The position numbers were made by a program, and so were the translations under genes. The notes beneath the pieces are model-generated. The model did not search any database, had not been told where the DNA came from, and saw nothing but the letters and a program-made list of their open reading frames with translations. A DNA stretch of 64,000 nucleotides, taken from the NCBI RefSeq assembly GCF_014898055.3, contig NW_023601433.1, positions 47,177,876 to 47,241,875 on the forward strand, written 5' to 3'. Source of the stretch: Talpa occidentalis (lineage: Eukaryota > Chordata > Mammalia > Eulipotyphla > Talpidae). Positions 37,130 through 49,720 of the stretch are shown here, one piece after another. Within the stretch, counting starts at the first letter, position 1; every line of letters starts with the position of its first letter.

Positions 37130-38808
37130 CCATATATGTCTTATATAGACATGTGCTCTTGGTCTTCTCTCCTTTCGAAACCTCTACACATGGTAATTTT
37201 ATGTTCCTCTGAGTAAACTTTTTTTTCCCCCCCAGAGAAGGAAAACTTTGTCAAACAGGGAAATACATGAAAAGATTAGAATTTTCAGTCCTTAAGGATG
37301 AATATGTCTTATATTTTATTTCTGCCCCCTCCCTCCTTCCATTTCTTACTTCATGCTTATTCTCAACCAATAGGAGGAGTTAGCACAGGATTGAAGTCAT
37401 ATGAAACTTATAATTTTTATAAATATGTTGGGATTTAGCCTTCCAAACAAATGCTTTCCTTCAAAGCAGTTCTCTTTGGGAAGCTCAGCGTATTGTGGCC
37501 TTTGATGATTTGCTCCTCTCCAGGGTAGGCTTATCCTTTATGAGGTAGATAGCTGAAGCTTACTTTATTCTACATTAAATAATTTGCCCTCTCCTATACT
37601 TCCCTTACCTAGTAGACCAGGCACACTTCCCTGGTTAGAAATGACTTTTTTCTAGCTTGAAGCATTCTTTTTATAAAATTACTGACCATTATTTTACATC
37701 CTTTTTTATTTTTCCACCATATGGGATTTGTCTCCTCAGTTGTGGCAGCCATAGTTTGCCTACCACCAAAGCACCCTTAGTCCTCTGCCATAGTCCATTG
37801 TGTTTTCCTGCCCCCATGTTTTCTCCCTTCCTCCTGGTCCCCCAAACATGAACACATCTTTGTGGGGTTTGTGTTAAATGTTTTAGGGTTTTTGTGTGTC
37901 AAAAAGCCATTGGGATTCATTGTGCTAACTGTGAGATCACAAAGTAGAATCAAGTGCTGAAGATGGACATCAAATATTTCCCATTTAAAGTGCCTGAAAC
38001 TGAGCCCCTTTTTAAAACTTAAGTGGTTCTATTCCCAAATTTAGTGTTTCAACTTAATGTATTCCTTCTTAAAAATGCAGTCCTGGCAACTTAGTCCCAA
38101 ATATCATTCTTCATGATTATTAACCCTTAAATGAGAACCTACAAACCTATCTCTTCATCAGAAGTGATTTAGGCCAACACTTTTTTCTCTTAAACATGTG
38201 ATTTATCTTTATTTCCACCCGTCCTCTTTGCTCTTTCTTCAGAGCTCCAAGTTTTGTCATTTTTTAACAGAGCACTCCTGTTTTAATGCTGCTCCACTTT
38301 TCATTCCATATGCTTTAGCTATCAACATTTTGATGTGCTCATCTCCGTTTTACAATCTGAAGTCAAACCCACTTATATAACTTGTTACTTTATATATAAG
38401 CTCCTGTTACAACGAAAGAATTTGCCTACTTGTGGAATACAGTGCTGTAATCCATTTAGCAGGCATTAACATGTTTATTCTTCAGAATTACATCTGTCTT
38501 TTTTCCATGTGGGATCTTCTCGGGAAGCTACAGGCTTATGTAGAATGGTGAGGTACATCCTGGCAGGCTCAGGCAGTGTATTGTTTTTGTGTCAGGTTAT
38601 CTACTGGATGCTTCCATATCTACACTTTTGTCTGTTACTTCAAGAATATTGACCATTTTGGATTCTTAACTGTTGATATCCTGTCTCTACTTCTGGCATC
38701 AATATCCACGTGGTTATTTCTAAAGTCTCAGAATAAGTGTGTACCCTGTTTTCTGGGATCTAGTGCTTGGCTTTGGAAGAGAATGAAAAGAGAGCTCTTC
38801 CTCAAGTT

Positions 38809-39090
38809 TTTTTTTTTTTTTTAAAGATTTATTTTTATTTATTTATACAAGCACTGGGAACAGTCAGAAGCGCGGGAGGGTGAGAGAATTCACCAGAGCC
38901 AGAGCGGGGAACAGAACAGGCAGACCGATGAAATACACTGAGGGGAACAGCGGGCACGACAGGAGAGGTCTGCGCGCCACATGGGACTCTCCTCCGGTGG
39001 CCGGGGAGCAGCCTGGGATCGAACCGGCATTGCAGAGGCTGCAGGCAGCTTCGCAACCCAGCGCTCAACCTCTGCACCACCGGGGAGGCC
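38809..39090 (-). mobile_element. T+ tRNA-SINE copy 15
   Basis: 'A' type, near consensus. Perfect 14-bp duplication CTCTTCCTCAAGTT (38795-38808 and 39091-39104). Confidence 0.94.
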
Positions 39091-39565
39091 CTCTTCCTCA
39101 AGTTCTTAAGGGAAGAGAGTTCCCTTAAGTCACAAAAGCTTCCTGGGCCATTCAAACTGCTTTTCTCAGTCACAAGACCAGATATCCACAAATGCTGACA
39201 TGCTCCTTGATAACTAGTAGTGGACTAGTGAAGTGACCTACATGTCCTGAAATCATGCACAGAGAGGCATGTTCCACACAAATTACAGTCTGCTTGCCTG
39301 GAAACTCAATGAGAACCACAAGGAAAAAAAATGCAGGTGAACTGAGCACTGTGATAGGCAGTGGGGACGTCCTGTAAAACAAGAATAGATATGCTGACAG
39401 CTCCATGGAACTTAAGCTGACTTAAGGGCCAGCCATTAATCAGACCGCATTTTGAAGTGTAAAGTTTGCAGGGAGAGTGATTTCTTATGCTGAAATACAA
39501 AATGTGAGCAGAAGTTAAGTAACTGATGTCTACTGAGTTCTCAAAAAAAAAAAAAAAAAAAATCC

Positions 39566-39820
39566 CGGGCCTCTCCGGTGGCGCAGCAGGTTGAGCACAG
39601 CGCTGTGAAGCTGTCTGCAGCCTCTGCAGTATGGGTTTGATCCCGGCTGGCCGGCGAGAATCCCACATGGCGTGACAGACATCTCCTGTTGTACCTGCTG
39701 CTCCCCTCAGCAGTGTATTTCAGTTATCTGCCTGTTATGCTCCCTGCTCTGTCCCCGGTGAATCCTCTCACCCTCCTGCCTGTACCCCAGCTCTTGTATA
39801 AAAATAAATAAATCTTTAAA
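39566..39820 (+). mobile_element. T+ tRNA-SINE copy 16
   Basis: 'B' type with intact box A (TGGCGCAGCAGG). It is inserted at the 3' end of an A-run. The duplication AAAAAAAAATCCC is present on both sides, to 39565 upstream and to 39830 downstream. Confidence 0.93.
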
Positions 39821-40717
39821 AAAAAATCCCACAAAACCCACCCAGACTGAAAAGGGCCTAAAGTAATTAATATACAGATTTTCTAAAACACCTGTCTCTT
39901 ACAAGCACATAATATTAAAATTGCTCAAGAGCATCATTTTCCTGGCCTTTGCCTGAGTAACCCTTCAGCAGTGCTAATGGTTTTATTCTCCAAAGGTTAC
40001 TTGACTTTAGAAGTAGCTGATGCTTCATCACATGACACATCCTGTTGGAGGTGATTGTCAGCGTTGTGCCAGGCGCTGGAGCTGGGTTTTAGGGCATTCC
40101 GTGTACTTTCTAGGCTTTGTGGACTGGATGTGTGCTGAAGATAGACTATTGAGCCAGCAGTACCAGCGCACCAGTGGGTTCTCCAAGTTCCTCTAGACTC
40201 TCACCATCTTGGTTTTTGACTGAGGAGAGCTGGAGATTTTGTCAGAATGCTGCCTTCCCAGAGCTTGGTGAGGACTCTTCTACATCTGGCTCCAAAGCAG
40301 TGTAGGGACTTAGTTGATTCCTGGTGTCAGTTTTCTTTGCAGCCTACTTTCTATGTGTAACTCCTCATGTGTGGCGTTAGAGCTGTTTTGTTAGAGGAAT
40401 TTCTCTGAACAGTAAAGTAGTTGCTAACATGCCCCTTTTAGGATAGGAGTATGAAGGGATTGTTAGTGCTCATTATAGAAACAGAACATACTGATGTTAA
40501 GAGACAGTCTGTTTCTCCTCAGACCAGCCAAAGAAAATATAGGGTAAGTCTTTGACTAGGGTAAGTCTAAATGATTTTTGTCTTTTAGAACAAAAATCTG
40601 ATTTTTGTGAAAGTGATACCTAGAGCATGTTATTTGTATTCCAATGTGTCCTGAACACGAGTAGGCACAATTCTCACATGCACATTGGGTGTTTACCTGC
40701 ACCTCAGTGCAGATTAC

Positions 40718-40794
40718 ATTTAATCAAGAAATGATAAATCCATTTAGAAACCTAGCATCATAGTGTCGGGAACTGGCAGTTGGGATGGGGAGTT
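40718..40794 (+). repeat. Inverted repeat, left arm
   Basis: ATTTAATCAAGAAATGATAA and onward to GGCAGTTGGGATGGGGAGTT. It is the reverse complement, with roughly ten differences, of 42022-42099. The copies could be an old dispersed element I do not recognise or a local inverted duplication. Confidence 0.8.
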
Positions 40795-42021
40795 CCTTAA
40801 ACTCCATAAGGTTGGGTGCATACAAGGGGTGACCAGATGTGCTAATTTCTACTCTTTTCATTATTTGGTTGTTGTGTTCTTTTGTGTTTTGTGAACTGAG
40901 TGCCTGTAATATTTATATTAATGAGCAAATTGATCATGAAGACAATTTCTAAGAGCATTCCCTAATGACTCAGTTTTTACTAGCCTGTCTGATCATTTGG
41001 GTAACTTAAAAAAAAAAATCCTTTGCTGCTTTAGGATTTCTCCTTTGCCCTCGCATGCAGCTACACTACACTTGAGTTTACCATCCCACAAGTCACACTT
41101 GGTCTTTTGGGCTTTACAATTCATGTGTAAATACAGATGCTCATGTGTTGCCTTTGCTCATTCCTTGTGTAGTCTATTAGATAGGTCTTGCTGGAGACTA
41201 AATTTTGGGCACTCAAAAACCTGCTGAAATTGTTCCATTAAAGCTTAGCTCCATAGCCATACTTAAAACCCATGATGGTGTTTTCCTGGTTTGGGAGGAT
41301 TTGTGTGTAAGTGACAATATTAAGTTTATCGTAGCCATTCCCCCGAGGGCAGCAGGACTCTCAGGCAATCTCAGAAGTTCTATATTGCTGTTTGAGATAG
41401 CTGGTCTCTTTAAAAGCATCACTTAGAAGGAACTGTATCTCCATGTTTGTGTGGTGTTCTTTAGATCTTGCTTTTTAACAAGGCGTTCTTTGGTCTTATC
41501 AAAGGCTCCTCACAGCACAACTAACTTGAAAAGAGGAACATTCACAAAAGTCCTTGGTATTTGTTTTAAGATGAAATACTTCAGTATTAAAAATAAACTA
41601 TAAAACATTCATGAAAGTTTTTGGAGTTCCTTTTAATAATTTCTTTGATGCTGACGTTAGCATTGTTGCATTTATTATACTTACTATAGTTCAACTTAGC
41701 TTCGTAGGTTTTTAATCATGGATTCACATATGTGTTTTAAGATTATATACCTTTACATGAAGTTTGAGTTTATTAATAAAAATCAAATGCAGTCCTCAGA
41801 CCCATGTGCTTGCCACATGGCACCATTAGGGTAAAGAAAGTGTTTCTATTTATAAACAGATGTATTTGTATTTTGGTGTGATTTGCATATAGAGTTTCTG
41901 TCTAGGATTGGTCCATCTCTATGTGCACAGAGAAGAATAATGAAAACTCAGGAGTCTCATTGCATCCTGCTCTGTGAGGTTTTAAGTTAGGCCCCTGAAG
42001 CTTGATTAAGTGCTCTGACCC

Positions 42022-42099
42022 AACTTCCCCCACCCAACTGCCAGTTTCAGATACTATGATGCTAGGTTTCTAAATGTATTCATCATTTCTTGATTAAAT
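42022..42099 (-). repeat. Inverted repeat, right arm
   Basis: Reverse complement of 40718-40794, about 1.23 kb downstream. Similarity stops sharply on both sides (after ATTTAATC and at AGTT). Confidence 0.8.
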
Positions 42100-42712
42100 A
42101 TTTTCAAAAGCTGACACATCCTAGCATTTTTCTCAAATAGGTGTTAGCAACATTGATATTGATTAGAAGACCAAAAGAAAACTGTTATGTTTTACCTTTT
42201 AGCTGGAAAATAACAAGGGAATTAAAGCTGTAAGTAGTCTGACTGTATCAAGAAAAATGGACTTGACAGAGTTTTAAATTTTTTGTTCCATATTGATCTG
42301 TCCCTGTGGGTTTGAAGATAAATCTTTAAAGTGTTCATTTCTACTGCCCTGGTTCTACTTATACCTTTGAATACAAACAACTTAAAAATTATGGAGTATT
42401 GTAGGTAGAACTGCTGACTTTGTGAATTCTTTACCTAGCAGACAGTTTGACGTCTCCTTTATTTAAGTCATCCACACTTCCATTTGTAAATGCACCATCG
42501 TTCTCTAGGTGCTGAGTGCACAGAGAGAAGGAAGACAGAGCCCCATCCCTCTTAAACTTACATTTCAGCTTGTTGCTTACAAGGAGTAATGGACAATGCA
42601 CCAGGTAGTCACAGAAAAGATGAATGTCGATTGCTCAAAACGTGGTTCCACTTAGGTAAACTAAAGTTTAACCGAAGATAAACCAAAGTTCCATATTTAG
42701 AAAGCTATCTTG

Positions 42713-42963
42713 GGACTCCCTGGTGGTTCAAGGGGGAAGACTCAATATTGTGAAGCTGTAGGCAACCACTGCAGTTTGATCCCAGGCCAGGAAGCCAACC
42801 CACATGGTACAGCAGACCTCTCCTGTCTCACCCACTGCTCCCCTCAGCAATTTCAGTAGATCCACCTGTTCTGCTCCCCACTCTGTCTCTGGTGAATCCC
42901 CGCCCTGCCCCCACACCTCTGGCCTGCATCCCAGCTCTTGTATGCATAAATGAATCTTTAAAA
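42713..42963 (+). mobile_element. T+ tRNA-SINE copy 17
   Basis: 'C' type. Duplication AAAGCTATCTTG (42701-42712) and AAAGCTAACTTG (42964-42975). Box B is damaged (CAGTTTGATCCC). Confidence 0.9.
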
Positions 42964-44155
42964 AAAGCTAACTTGCTTTAGTTAAACCAACTTATCTTCC
43001 CTCCTTTCTCCAAAAGTGTATGATAGCAATCAAGTGCAAGAGTGCTTAATAAAGCTATTTTCTTAAATAAAAGCAAATGCTTTCACTTTTCCAAAAAATA
43101 TGCAAACTTAAGTAAGGGCATATGGCTTTGATGCCAAAGAGGACTATGTGAATTGTATGGAAATTTGGAGAGGAAGATAGTAATTATATAGAAGAATGAG
43201 CACTTACTCAATTATATATGTGACTTGGGAAATGTTCCCATGTAAGTTATGCTCAGAGTATACATTTGTAAGGATTTCCTGATAGACAGAGTCTAGCAGC
43301 ACTTCCTTTCAGATGATTACTGGAAGATGATCATGCTTTGCCTTACTGCTGAATTACTGTTATGCTCTCTGAGGTATGAAGTGGTATTAATGACCATTTT
43401 CAATGAGAAATAAGACTTTATAGCCTTGCTATCATTTAAACATATTAAAATTATGCTGTAATGCAGAAGAACACCCTAGGGGAGAGAGATGAAAACATAG
43501 GAGTGTTCATCCTAATTTGAAATGCAGTTGGGAAATAATTTGGACAACAGAGAAAGCTTTAGGGCAAAATTTTAATGAAAAAGTACATTATTTTTCTAAA
43601 CTATTAATGAGGGAGGAGAGTCTGTTTTTAATGTACCTGGGTTTAATTGTGGTTACTAAGAAAGGGAAATGTTTGGCTAATTGTCCCAATCCAAACAAAA
43701 ATTGAAAAGTTATTGATATGTAAGAAAAACATAATTTACTTTTGACTATGAATATTTAGATATTATAATACATTTTTAGTATTCTCTATTTCTAATCTTT
43801 TACTTCCATAAAAAATCATGTTTTTGCACTGTTTCTGTGTTTGGAAGGTTATATCCTAGCTACTATTTTGCATGTGTTTATCAAGTTTTATTGTTGTCCT
43901 AATGATTCTCCAGGGAGTTAACCGGTTAAAGAGATTTTCTTTCCCATTTCAGATTTTGGCCTAAAGTTTTACTAATACAATATTCTCTTAACTGTATAGC
44001 AGAGAAGAATTAGAACATGCCAAATGTAATAACACCGTCTTTTAGTTGACTCTAAATATCTGCTAATAAGTTGGTCCTCTCTCTGTACCTGTATTTCTTT
44101 ATTTCTCCTTTCTTGGAAAAGTTTATTCACTCATTGATTCAATATTTACAGGAAC

Positions 44156-44535
44156 TGATGGGTTCAAAGTGTGATCAGCCCAGAGAGGGGGACAGTCACA
44201 CCCAATAGTGATCTCCTGCAGAAGGTAGCCTGATCACCTTCCAAGCAATCCAGCAGACACCATGGTGCCATATTCAGCATCTGAACCCTAGATGTAGTTT
44301 GGGCCATCTACTCATGCCATCAGTGTCTGGGAACATGGGGGTTCCAATTGTTTGTCTTGGTCCAGCTGTCCTCATCCTGAATGCCTTGAGGAGGCTGAGG
44401 AAACTGGCATGCAAGCAATTCTGCCTCAATCCTCCCTAAGAGGAAATATATATACATGGTAACCCCGAGGAGCTCGGCAGAGGCTATTGTGAACTCCAGA
44501 CTCTAGCATCAGATACCAGATGCCTGAAGTTGATC
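44156..44535. other. Unassigned GC-richer block
   Basis: Base composition differs from the surrounding AT-rich intron, with pieces such as CCCAGAGAGGGGGACAGTCAC and GGTAACCCCGAGGAGCTCGG. It resembles an LTR-sized relic, but I cannot match it to a family. No long frame is present. Confidence 0.3.
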
Positions 44536-44578
44536 CATTGCCAAGACCACTATTTCTACTTTTTTAAAACTTGATTTT

Positions 44579-44845
44579 ATTTTTTTTAAATATTTATTTA
44601 CTTATTTATACATACAAGCACTGGGTACAGTCAGAAGCGCGGGAGGGTGAGAGAATTCACCAGAGCCAGGAGCAGAAGGACCGAAGTACACTGCTGAGGG
44701 GAGCAGCGGGCGGCAGGAGAGGTCTGCGCACCATGCAGGACCCTCCTCCGGTGGCCCGGGAGCAGCCGGGGATCGAACCGGCGCTGCAGAGGCTGTGGGC
44801 AGCTTTGCAACCCAGTGCTCAACTGCTGTGCCACTGGGGAGGCCC
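44579..44845 (-). mobile_element. T+ tRNA-SINE copy 18
   Basis: 'A' type, near consensus, with a small deletion after CCAGAGCC. Perfect 13-bp duplication AAAACTTGATTTT (44566-44578 and 44846-44858). Confidence 0.94.
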
Positions 44846-45527
44846 AAAACTTGATTTTTTTATTGTACTTGTGAGAATACAAAAAATTCTAGTTCCTTTA
44901 TTTTGGTGGAAGTATTATCCTTGGAATCCCATTGTCTTGGTTCCTCATTGAATGTCACCTTCTTTATACCATACTTTCTGCTGTTCTGATCATAACATGC
45001 CCTCTTGGAAAATTATACAAGCATTCCAAGAGGCACTACAAGAAAACTTAGTGTGATAAACTTTATTTTACTCATTTAAAATATGTATTATTACCCCTGG
45101 TAATTCAGCAAATAACTTTCTTCAAGTTCATAAACTGAGGAAATTGAATCCAATTTCCTCATCAGCAGAACTCCACATGCTAAATGAATATTTAACCCCC
45201 CCATCAATCAGGGAAAATTTAATATGGCCTCATTCAAAGACATCTTAGTTGTTATTTTAGCCCCTAAATGATATCCTTGAGAAACTAGAGTCAGACTGTC
45301 AAAGGTACATCTCTAACCTTATTCCGTAGATTTGTTCTTGAAATAAGGATTCCATGTGTATCAGTGATGTACTCAAGTGTGCCTGGAACCTTGACACCCT
45401 CCTTCAGCTGCCTCCTATCTCAGCCAGCACCAGCTGCACTGTGGCTGAGAAGAATAAACCTGTGTGCATGTCACAGTAGTCAGAGAATTGTTGGAGTGCA
45501 GAACTGGGCCTGTCCTACTTGAAACTT

Positions 45528-45793
45528 TTTTTTTTAAAAGATTTATTTATTTATTCATACAAGCACTGGGAATAGTCAAAAGCGCGGGAGGGTGAGAGAA
45601 TTCACCAGAGCCAGAGCGGGGAGCAGAACAGGCAGAAGGACTGAAGTACACTGCTGAGGGGAGCAGCGGGAAGCAGGAGAGGTCTGCGTGCCATGTGGGA
45701 CTCTTGCCCGGTGGCCGGGGGTCGAACCAGTGCTGCAGAGGCTGCAGGCAGCTTCACAACCCAGCGCTCAACCACTGTGCCACTGGGGAGGCC
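45528..45793 (-). mobile_element. T+ tRNA-SINE copy 19
   Basis: 'A' type. Duplication CTACTTGAAACTT (45515-45527) and CTACTTTAAACTT (45794-45806), with one mismatch. Confidence 0.93.
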
Positions 45794-46046
45794 CTACTTT
45801 AAACTTCTAAGTTTAGAGTATTGAACTTAGAAAACTCCCATTGAGCTGTTTCCTGCTACAAGGTACATGCATGTCTTCCCTGGGGTGAAATTTTTGGCAT
45901 TAGGGTGTGTATTTGGCAGGTGTGGCTTAGGAAATCCCAAAAGACAAGGAGAAATGGTGCTGAATTTTGTGTGTGCAGTCACTATGGATGGTTTCAAAAC
46001 GTTTGCAGCTTAAAAAATTATACAGGCAGTTGAATGGAATAACACC

Positions 46047-46048
<2 letters not shown>

Positions 46049-46110
<62 letters not shown>
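46049..46110 (+). repeat. (CA)n microsatellite, about 31 units
   Basis: Uninterrupted AC dinucleotide run of about 62 bases. Long perfect CA runs are usually length-variable. Confidence 0.97.
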
Positions 46111-46112
<2 letters not shown>

Positions 46113-46829
46113 CTTCTCTTCCACCCCTCCCATGCTATATTTTACTTTTTGTTTGTATGTTTGTTATCCTATATCATGAGAAATGTACAATTTTAAAATT
46201 GGTGTCCAGAGTTATGGTTATTCTGGTGACTTTATATTCATAAATGTTGAAGCACTAACAGGATTAAAGAAGCATCTGTGCCCCTTTCATTTACTTATAT
46301 TTCTGTTAGTAATGGACACTTTAATACACTTAGACTATAAAGGACTGTACTATATATAGACTCTGTTATTCACTCATGTATGTGTTACTTGAAATCCTTC
46401 TCTTTTGGCCCAGATTTATTTAGCTATAATTAAATACAACATTGGGTAAGTTTTCTTGTGGGTTCCTATGAGCTGCCTACTAACTGGCCACTCATGGGCA
46501 GCTGTGACCTATATGCTATCTGCAAATCATAGCAGAGCATTCCTTGACTACTTATGGAGTATAGCCCGTATCGTGAGGCAGGCCCAGGGAACCCTAGGCC
46601 ACTGTTGACCGGATTACATCACTATCTTCTTGGTGTCTTGGAATAACTGCCTGTGATAACATCAAATACTTTGCTGACGCACATGTTTCTTGACATCTGG
46701 TCATGACGTCCCCTTCTCTGCCCCTCGTAAAACTTTGTCCCCTATTCCTATCCCACCCTCTAGGCCTTAGACCTTTTACCACTGTCGCAGTTTTTTCTAG
46801 CCTGTATGCTTTCAATAAATGGCATGAGA

Positions 46830-47098
46830 GGGCCTCCTCAGTGGAGCAGCGGCTTGAGCGCATTGCTGTGAAGCTGTCAACAGCCTCTGCAGTGTGGGTT
46901 CGATCCTGGCTGGCCAGGGAGATACCCACATGGTGCAGCAGACCTTGCCTGTCTCGCCCGCTGCTCCCTTCATCAGTGTATTTCTGTAATCTGCCTTTTC
47001 TGCTCCCTGCTCTGTCTCTGGTGAATCCTCTCACCCTCCCGAGCCGCTGGCCTGTACCCCAGCCCTTGTAAAAAAATAAATAAATCTTAAAAAAAAAA
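46830..47098 (+). mobile_element. T+ tRNA-SINE copy 20
   Basis: 'B' type with box B GGTTCGATCCTGG. Short flanks GGCATGAGA (46821-46829) and GGCACGAGA (47099-47107). Confidence 0.92.
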
Positions 47099-47249
47099 GG
47101 CACGAGAACTTCTGTTCAAATAGCAGTCTTGCAAACCTGCTCCACGACTGCTGTGTCCCTCATTGTGTTTCTGCTGCAGAGTGGCAGCAAAGTCCCTGTA
47201 AGTGTGCAGCATGATGATTTTACATACATATATATATATAGTGAAATGA

Positions 47250-47920
47250 TACTCACACTAGGCTAGTAAACTCATCTATCATCTCACGTAAGTTAACTTT
47301 TGTGTGTATGGTGTGAGAATATTTGATGTTTTTATGCCCGTATGAGACTGTTTTGATTGTTAGAGCTTTGTAGGTGTGAAGCCTTCAACTTGTTCTTTTT
47401 CAACATAGTTTTTGCTATTTGACCTTTTTCTGATTCCACATGAATTTTTATGAGTGTTTTTAATAATTCTGTGAAAAATGGTATTGGAGTTTTGGTCAGG
47501 ATAGTATTAAATCTAGCGGTAACTTGATTAGTATGCACATTTTACCAATATTAACTCTTTTGATCCATGAACATTGAATGTCTTCCACTTTATGTCTTCA
47601 GTTTCTTTCATCACTGTCTTAAAGTTTTCATCCCATATGTTAAATTTTTTTCCAGAGTAGTATATTATTTTTGATGTTACTGCAAATGGGATGATTTTCT
47701 TTGTTTTTTTTTTAGATAGTTCATTTTTAGTGTATAGAAACATAACTAATTTTTGCATGTTGATTATGCATCCTGCAACTTTGCTGAATTAGTAGGTTTT
47801 TTGGGAGTCTCTATGGTTATACACATGCATAATATTTTCATGTTATCTACAAACAGAAACAGTTTTACTTTTCAAATTCGGGTACCTTTTATTCCTTTTT
47901 GTTGCTCAGTTGCTTTAAGC
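47250..47920 (-). mobile_element. L1 ORF2 fragment, antisense, degenerate
   Basis: In + strand reading, ATTTTACCAATATTAACTCT, GTATAGAAACATAACTAATT, TGCATCCTGCAACTTTGCTG and TATCTACAAACAGAAACAG are reverse-strand L1 ORF2 landmarks from the region around the reverse transcriptase core. Frames are broken. Confidence 0.82.
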
Positions 47921-47934
47921 TCTGTGTACATGGG

Positions 47935-49720
47935 CTGTGGTGAGTACACAGGGATATACCAGGCAGCAGACACATGCAACCTCTCCTGTGAAGGAGCTCA
48001 CCCCATGACCCTTGCACAGTTTGAAAAGCTAGGGTTGCATTATTAAAGACTGTGAAGGCACACTTGTCCTTATCCTGAGGGTGACTGTCAAATGAGCTAA
48101 CTTTAACCAAAGAAATGGAAAGGATAAGGAAAGGTAAACCTGGAAGGGGAAAGTGGTTGAGGGAAGGTGAGTAGGGGATGTGTCCTCCTGCTGAGGGTGG
48201 AGGACAGCAGTGTTGGAAGTGGAAGAGAGGGTTCAGTGGGAGGTGGTGAGGGCAATGCGGCCATCTGTCCACTGAGCACAAATCTCAGTGATGCTGGGAC
48301 CCAGCTTGATTCTGCGTTCAGTGGAAATGCCATCATTTCTGTACTTGTGATCTTTATGTTTTGGAGCTGGCAATAGTTACAGAAATAGAAACATAGTACC
48401 TCAGGAGGGAGCCATTATACACTGGCCACGCGAGTGAACAGGGCAGGGACAGAGTGACCAGAGTGTGGAGTGCTGTTAGATTGGCCGATTAAGTCCATTT
48501 TCTCCTATAGGTAACATTTCAGCAAAGGCTCTTGAAATAATGATAAGGTTTTGGGATCAATTATAAGAACACAGGAAGCCACTGAGGGGGTTTACTAGGG
48601 AGTAACCAGATGCTTATTTTACAAAGATTCATTATGAGGCAAGAAGCCAGGTAGGGGCCTCCCTGTTGGCACAAGGGTTTAAGTCACAACCTTTGAAGCT
48701 ATCCACAGCTGCTGCAGCATGAGATTGATCCCCGGCCAGGGAGCAACCCACATAGCACAGCAGACCTCTCTTGACTCACCCGCTGCTCCCCTCAGCAGTA
48801 TGTTTCAGTCAGTCTGCCTGTTCTGTGCCCCACTCGGTCTCTGGTGAATCCTCTCCCCACACCCCAGCCTGTGCCCCAGCTCTTGTATACATAAATAAAT
48901 CAAAAATAAAAAAATAAAAGAAGCCAGGGAGGAGACTCTAGCAGAGTATAGGAGACAAGGGTGATTGGTGACTCTGACTCACAATGGGAGGAGGGAAGAG
49001 TAGACAGATCTGAGAGAAATGATATTTAGGAGGTGGACTGGCAAATTATGGTGAATGTGGGGTTTGTGTGTGGAGGGAAGGGGCATCCTTGTTGTTGCCT
49101 TAGATTTTTGGCTGTTACAGCAGAGAGCGGGTCAAGCTTTAGGCAGGAGAAAGTGAGTAAGAGGGAAATTTTGGACACATTGATGTGCTGTGTGTTACTC
49201 AAGTTGCAATATTGCAGAGATAGTCAGATTTGGACTCAAGGGAGTTCTGGGCAGGAAAAATGAACTTTGGTGTGACTGAGGAGCAAATGCAATTATCTAG
49301 GGGATGCGAAGGTAAGAGGGGCTTGGGCTGAGTGTTGGGACCTGCTAGTGATCATCCTCCAGGCTGCCTTGAGCCAGACGAGTCTGAGAAGATCCAGATC
49401 TACAGATTGGTGGGGAACAACCTCAGTGAGGCCAGGGGACTTGCAGAGTGAGTGCGAAGTGAGGGATTTGAGACCAGAAGAGTGAAATTTGGCTGTGAAG
49501 GTAAACAGCTGGAGAGGGCTGTGACTGCAGAGGGAAGAGTTATCGGGGCACGTTTACTTTGGGAGGGAGTGGGAAACAAAAGAGCATTTTCAGGAAGATT
49601 AGTGACAATTGAGCAAGGGTAAAGGCTAGGAAGTTGGGAAGATTGGAGGATGGAGAGAGGTGGAGCATATGGAGGTATGAAGAGATGCAGGGTTTAGAGC
49701 GTCCATGCTCATGGGTTAAT
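47935..49720 (-). repeat. Long L2 LINE relic, antisense
   Basis: In + strand reading, ATACCAGGCAGCAGACAC, TGAAGGAGCTCACC, then AGGAAGCCACTGAGGGGGTT, GAGTAACCAGATGC and TTTTGGACACATTGATGTG follow the order of antisense L2. It has small gaps, and SINE copy 21 is inserted in it. Divergence is high. The last few hundred bases are the least certain. Confidence 0.55.
48652..48917 (+). mobile_element. T+ tRNA-SINE copy 21, nested in L2
   Basis: 'C' type. Duplication AAGAAGCCAGG (48641-48651 and 48918-48928). Tail AAATAAATCAAAAATAAAAAAATAAA. Confidence 0.92.

Noticed and set aside
45967..46179. Frame encoding a Thr-His repeat
   Set aside because: Simply the CA microsatellite translated.
46594..47103. 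169-codon open frame on the - strand, the longest in the window
   Set aside because: More than half of it is the antisense reading of SINE copy 20 (46830-47098). The same peptide pattern (RGFTRDRAGSR, YT.EGSSG) appears in most other copies.
47889..48281. 130-codon - strand frame, proline-rich
   Set aside because: Lies across L1 and L2 relics. No codon-bias or domain signal.
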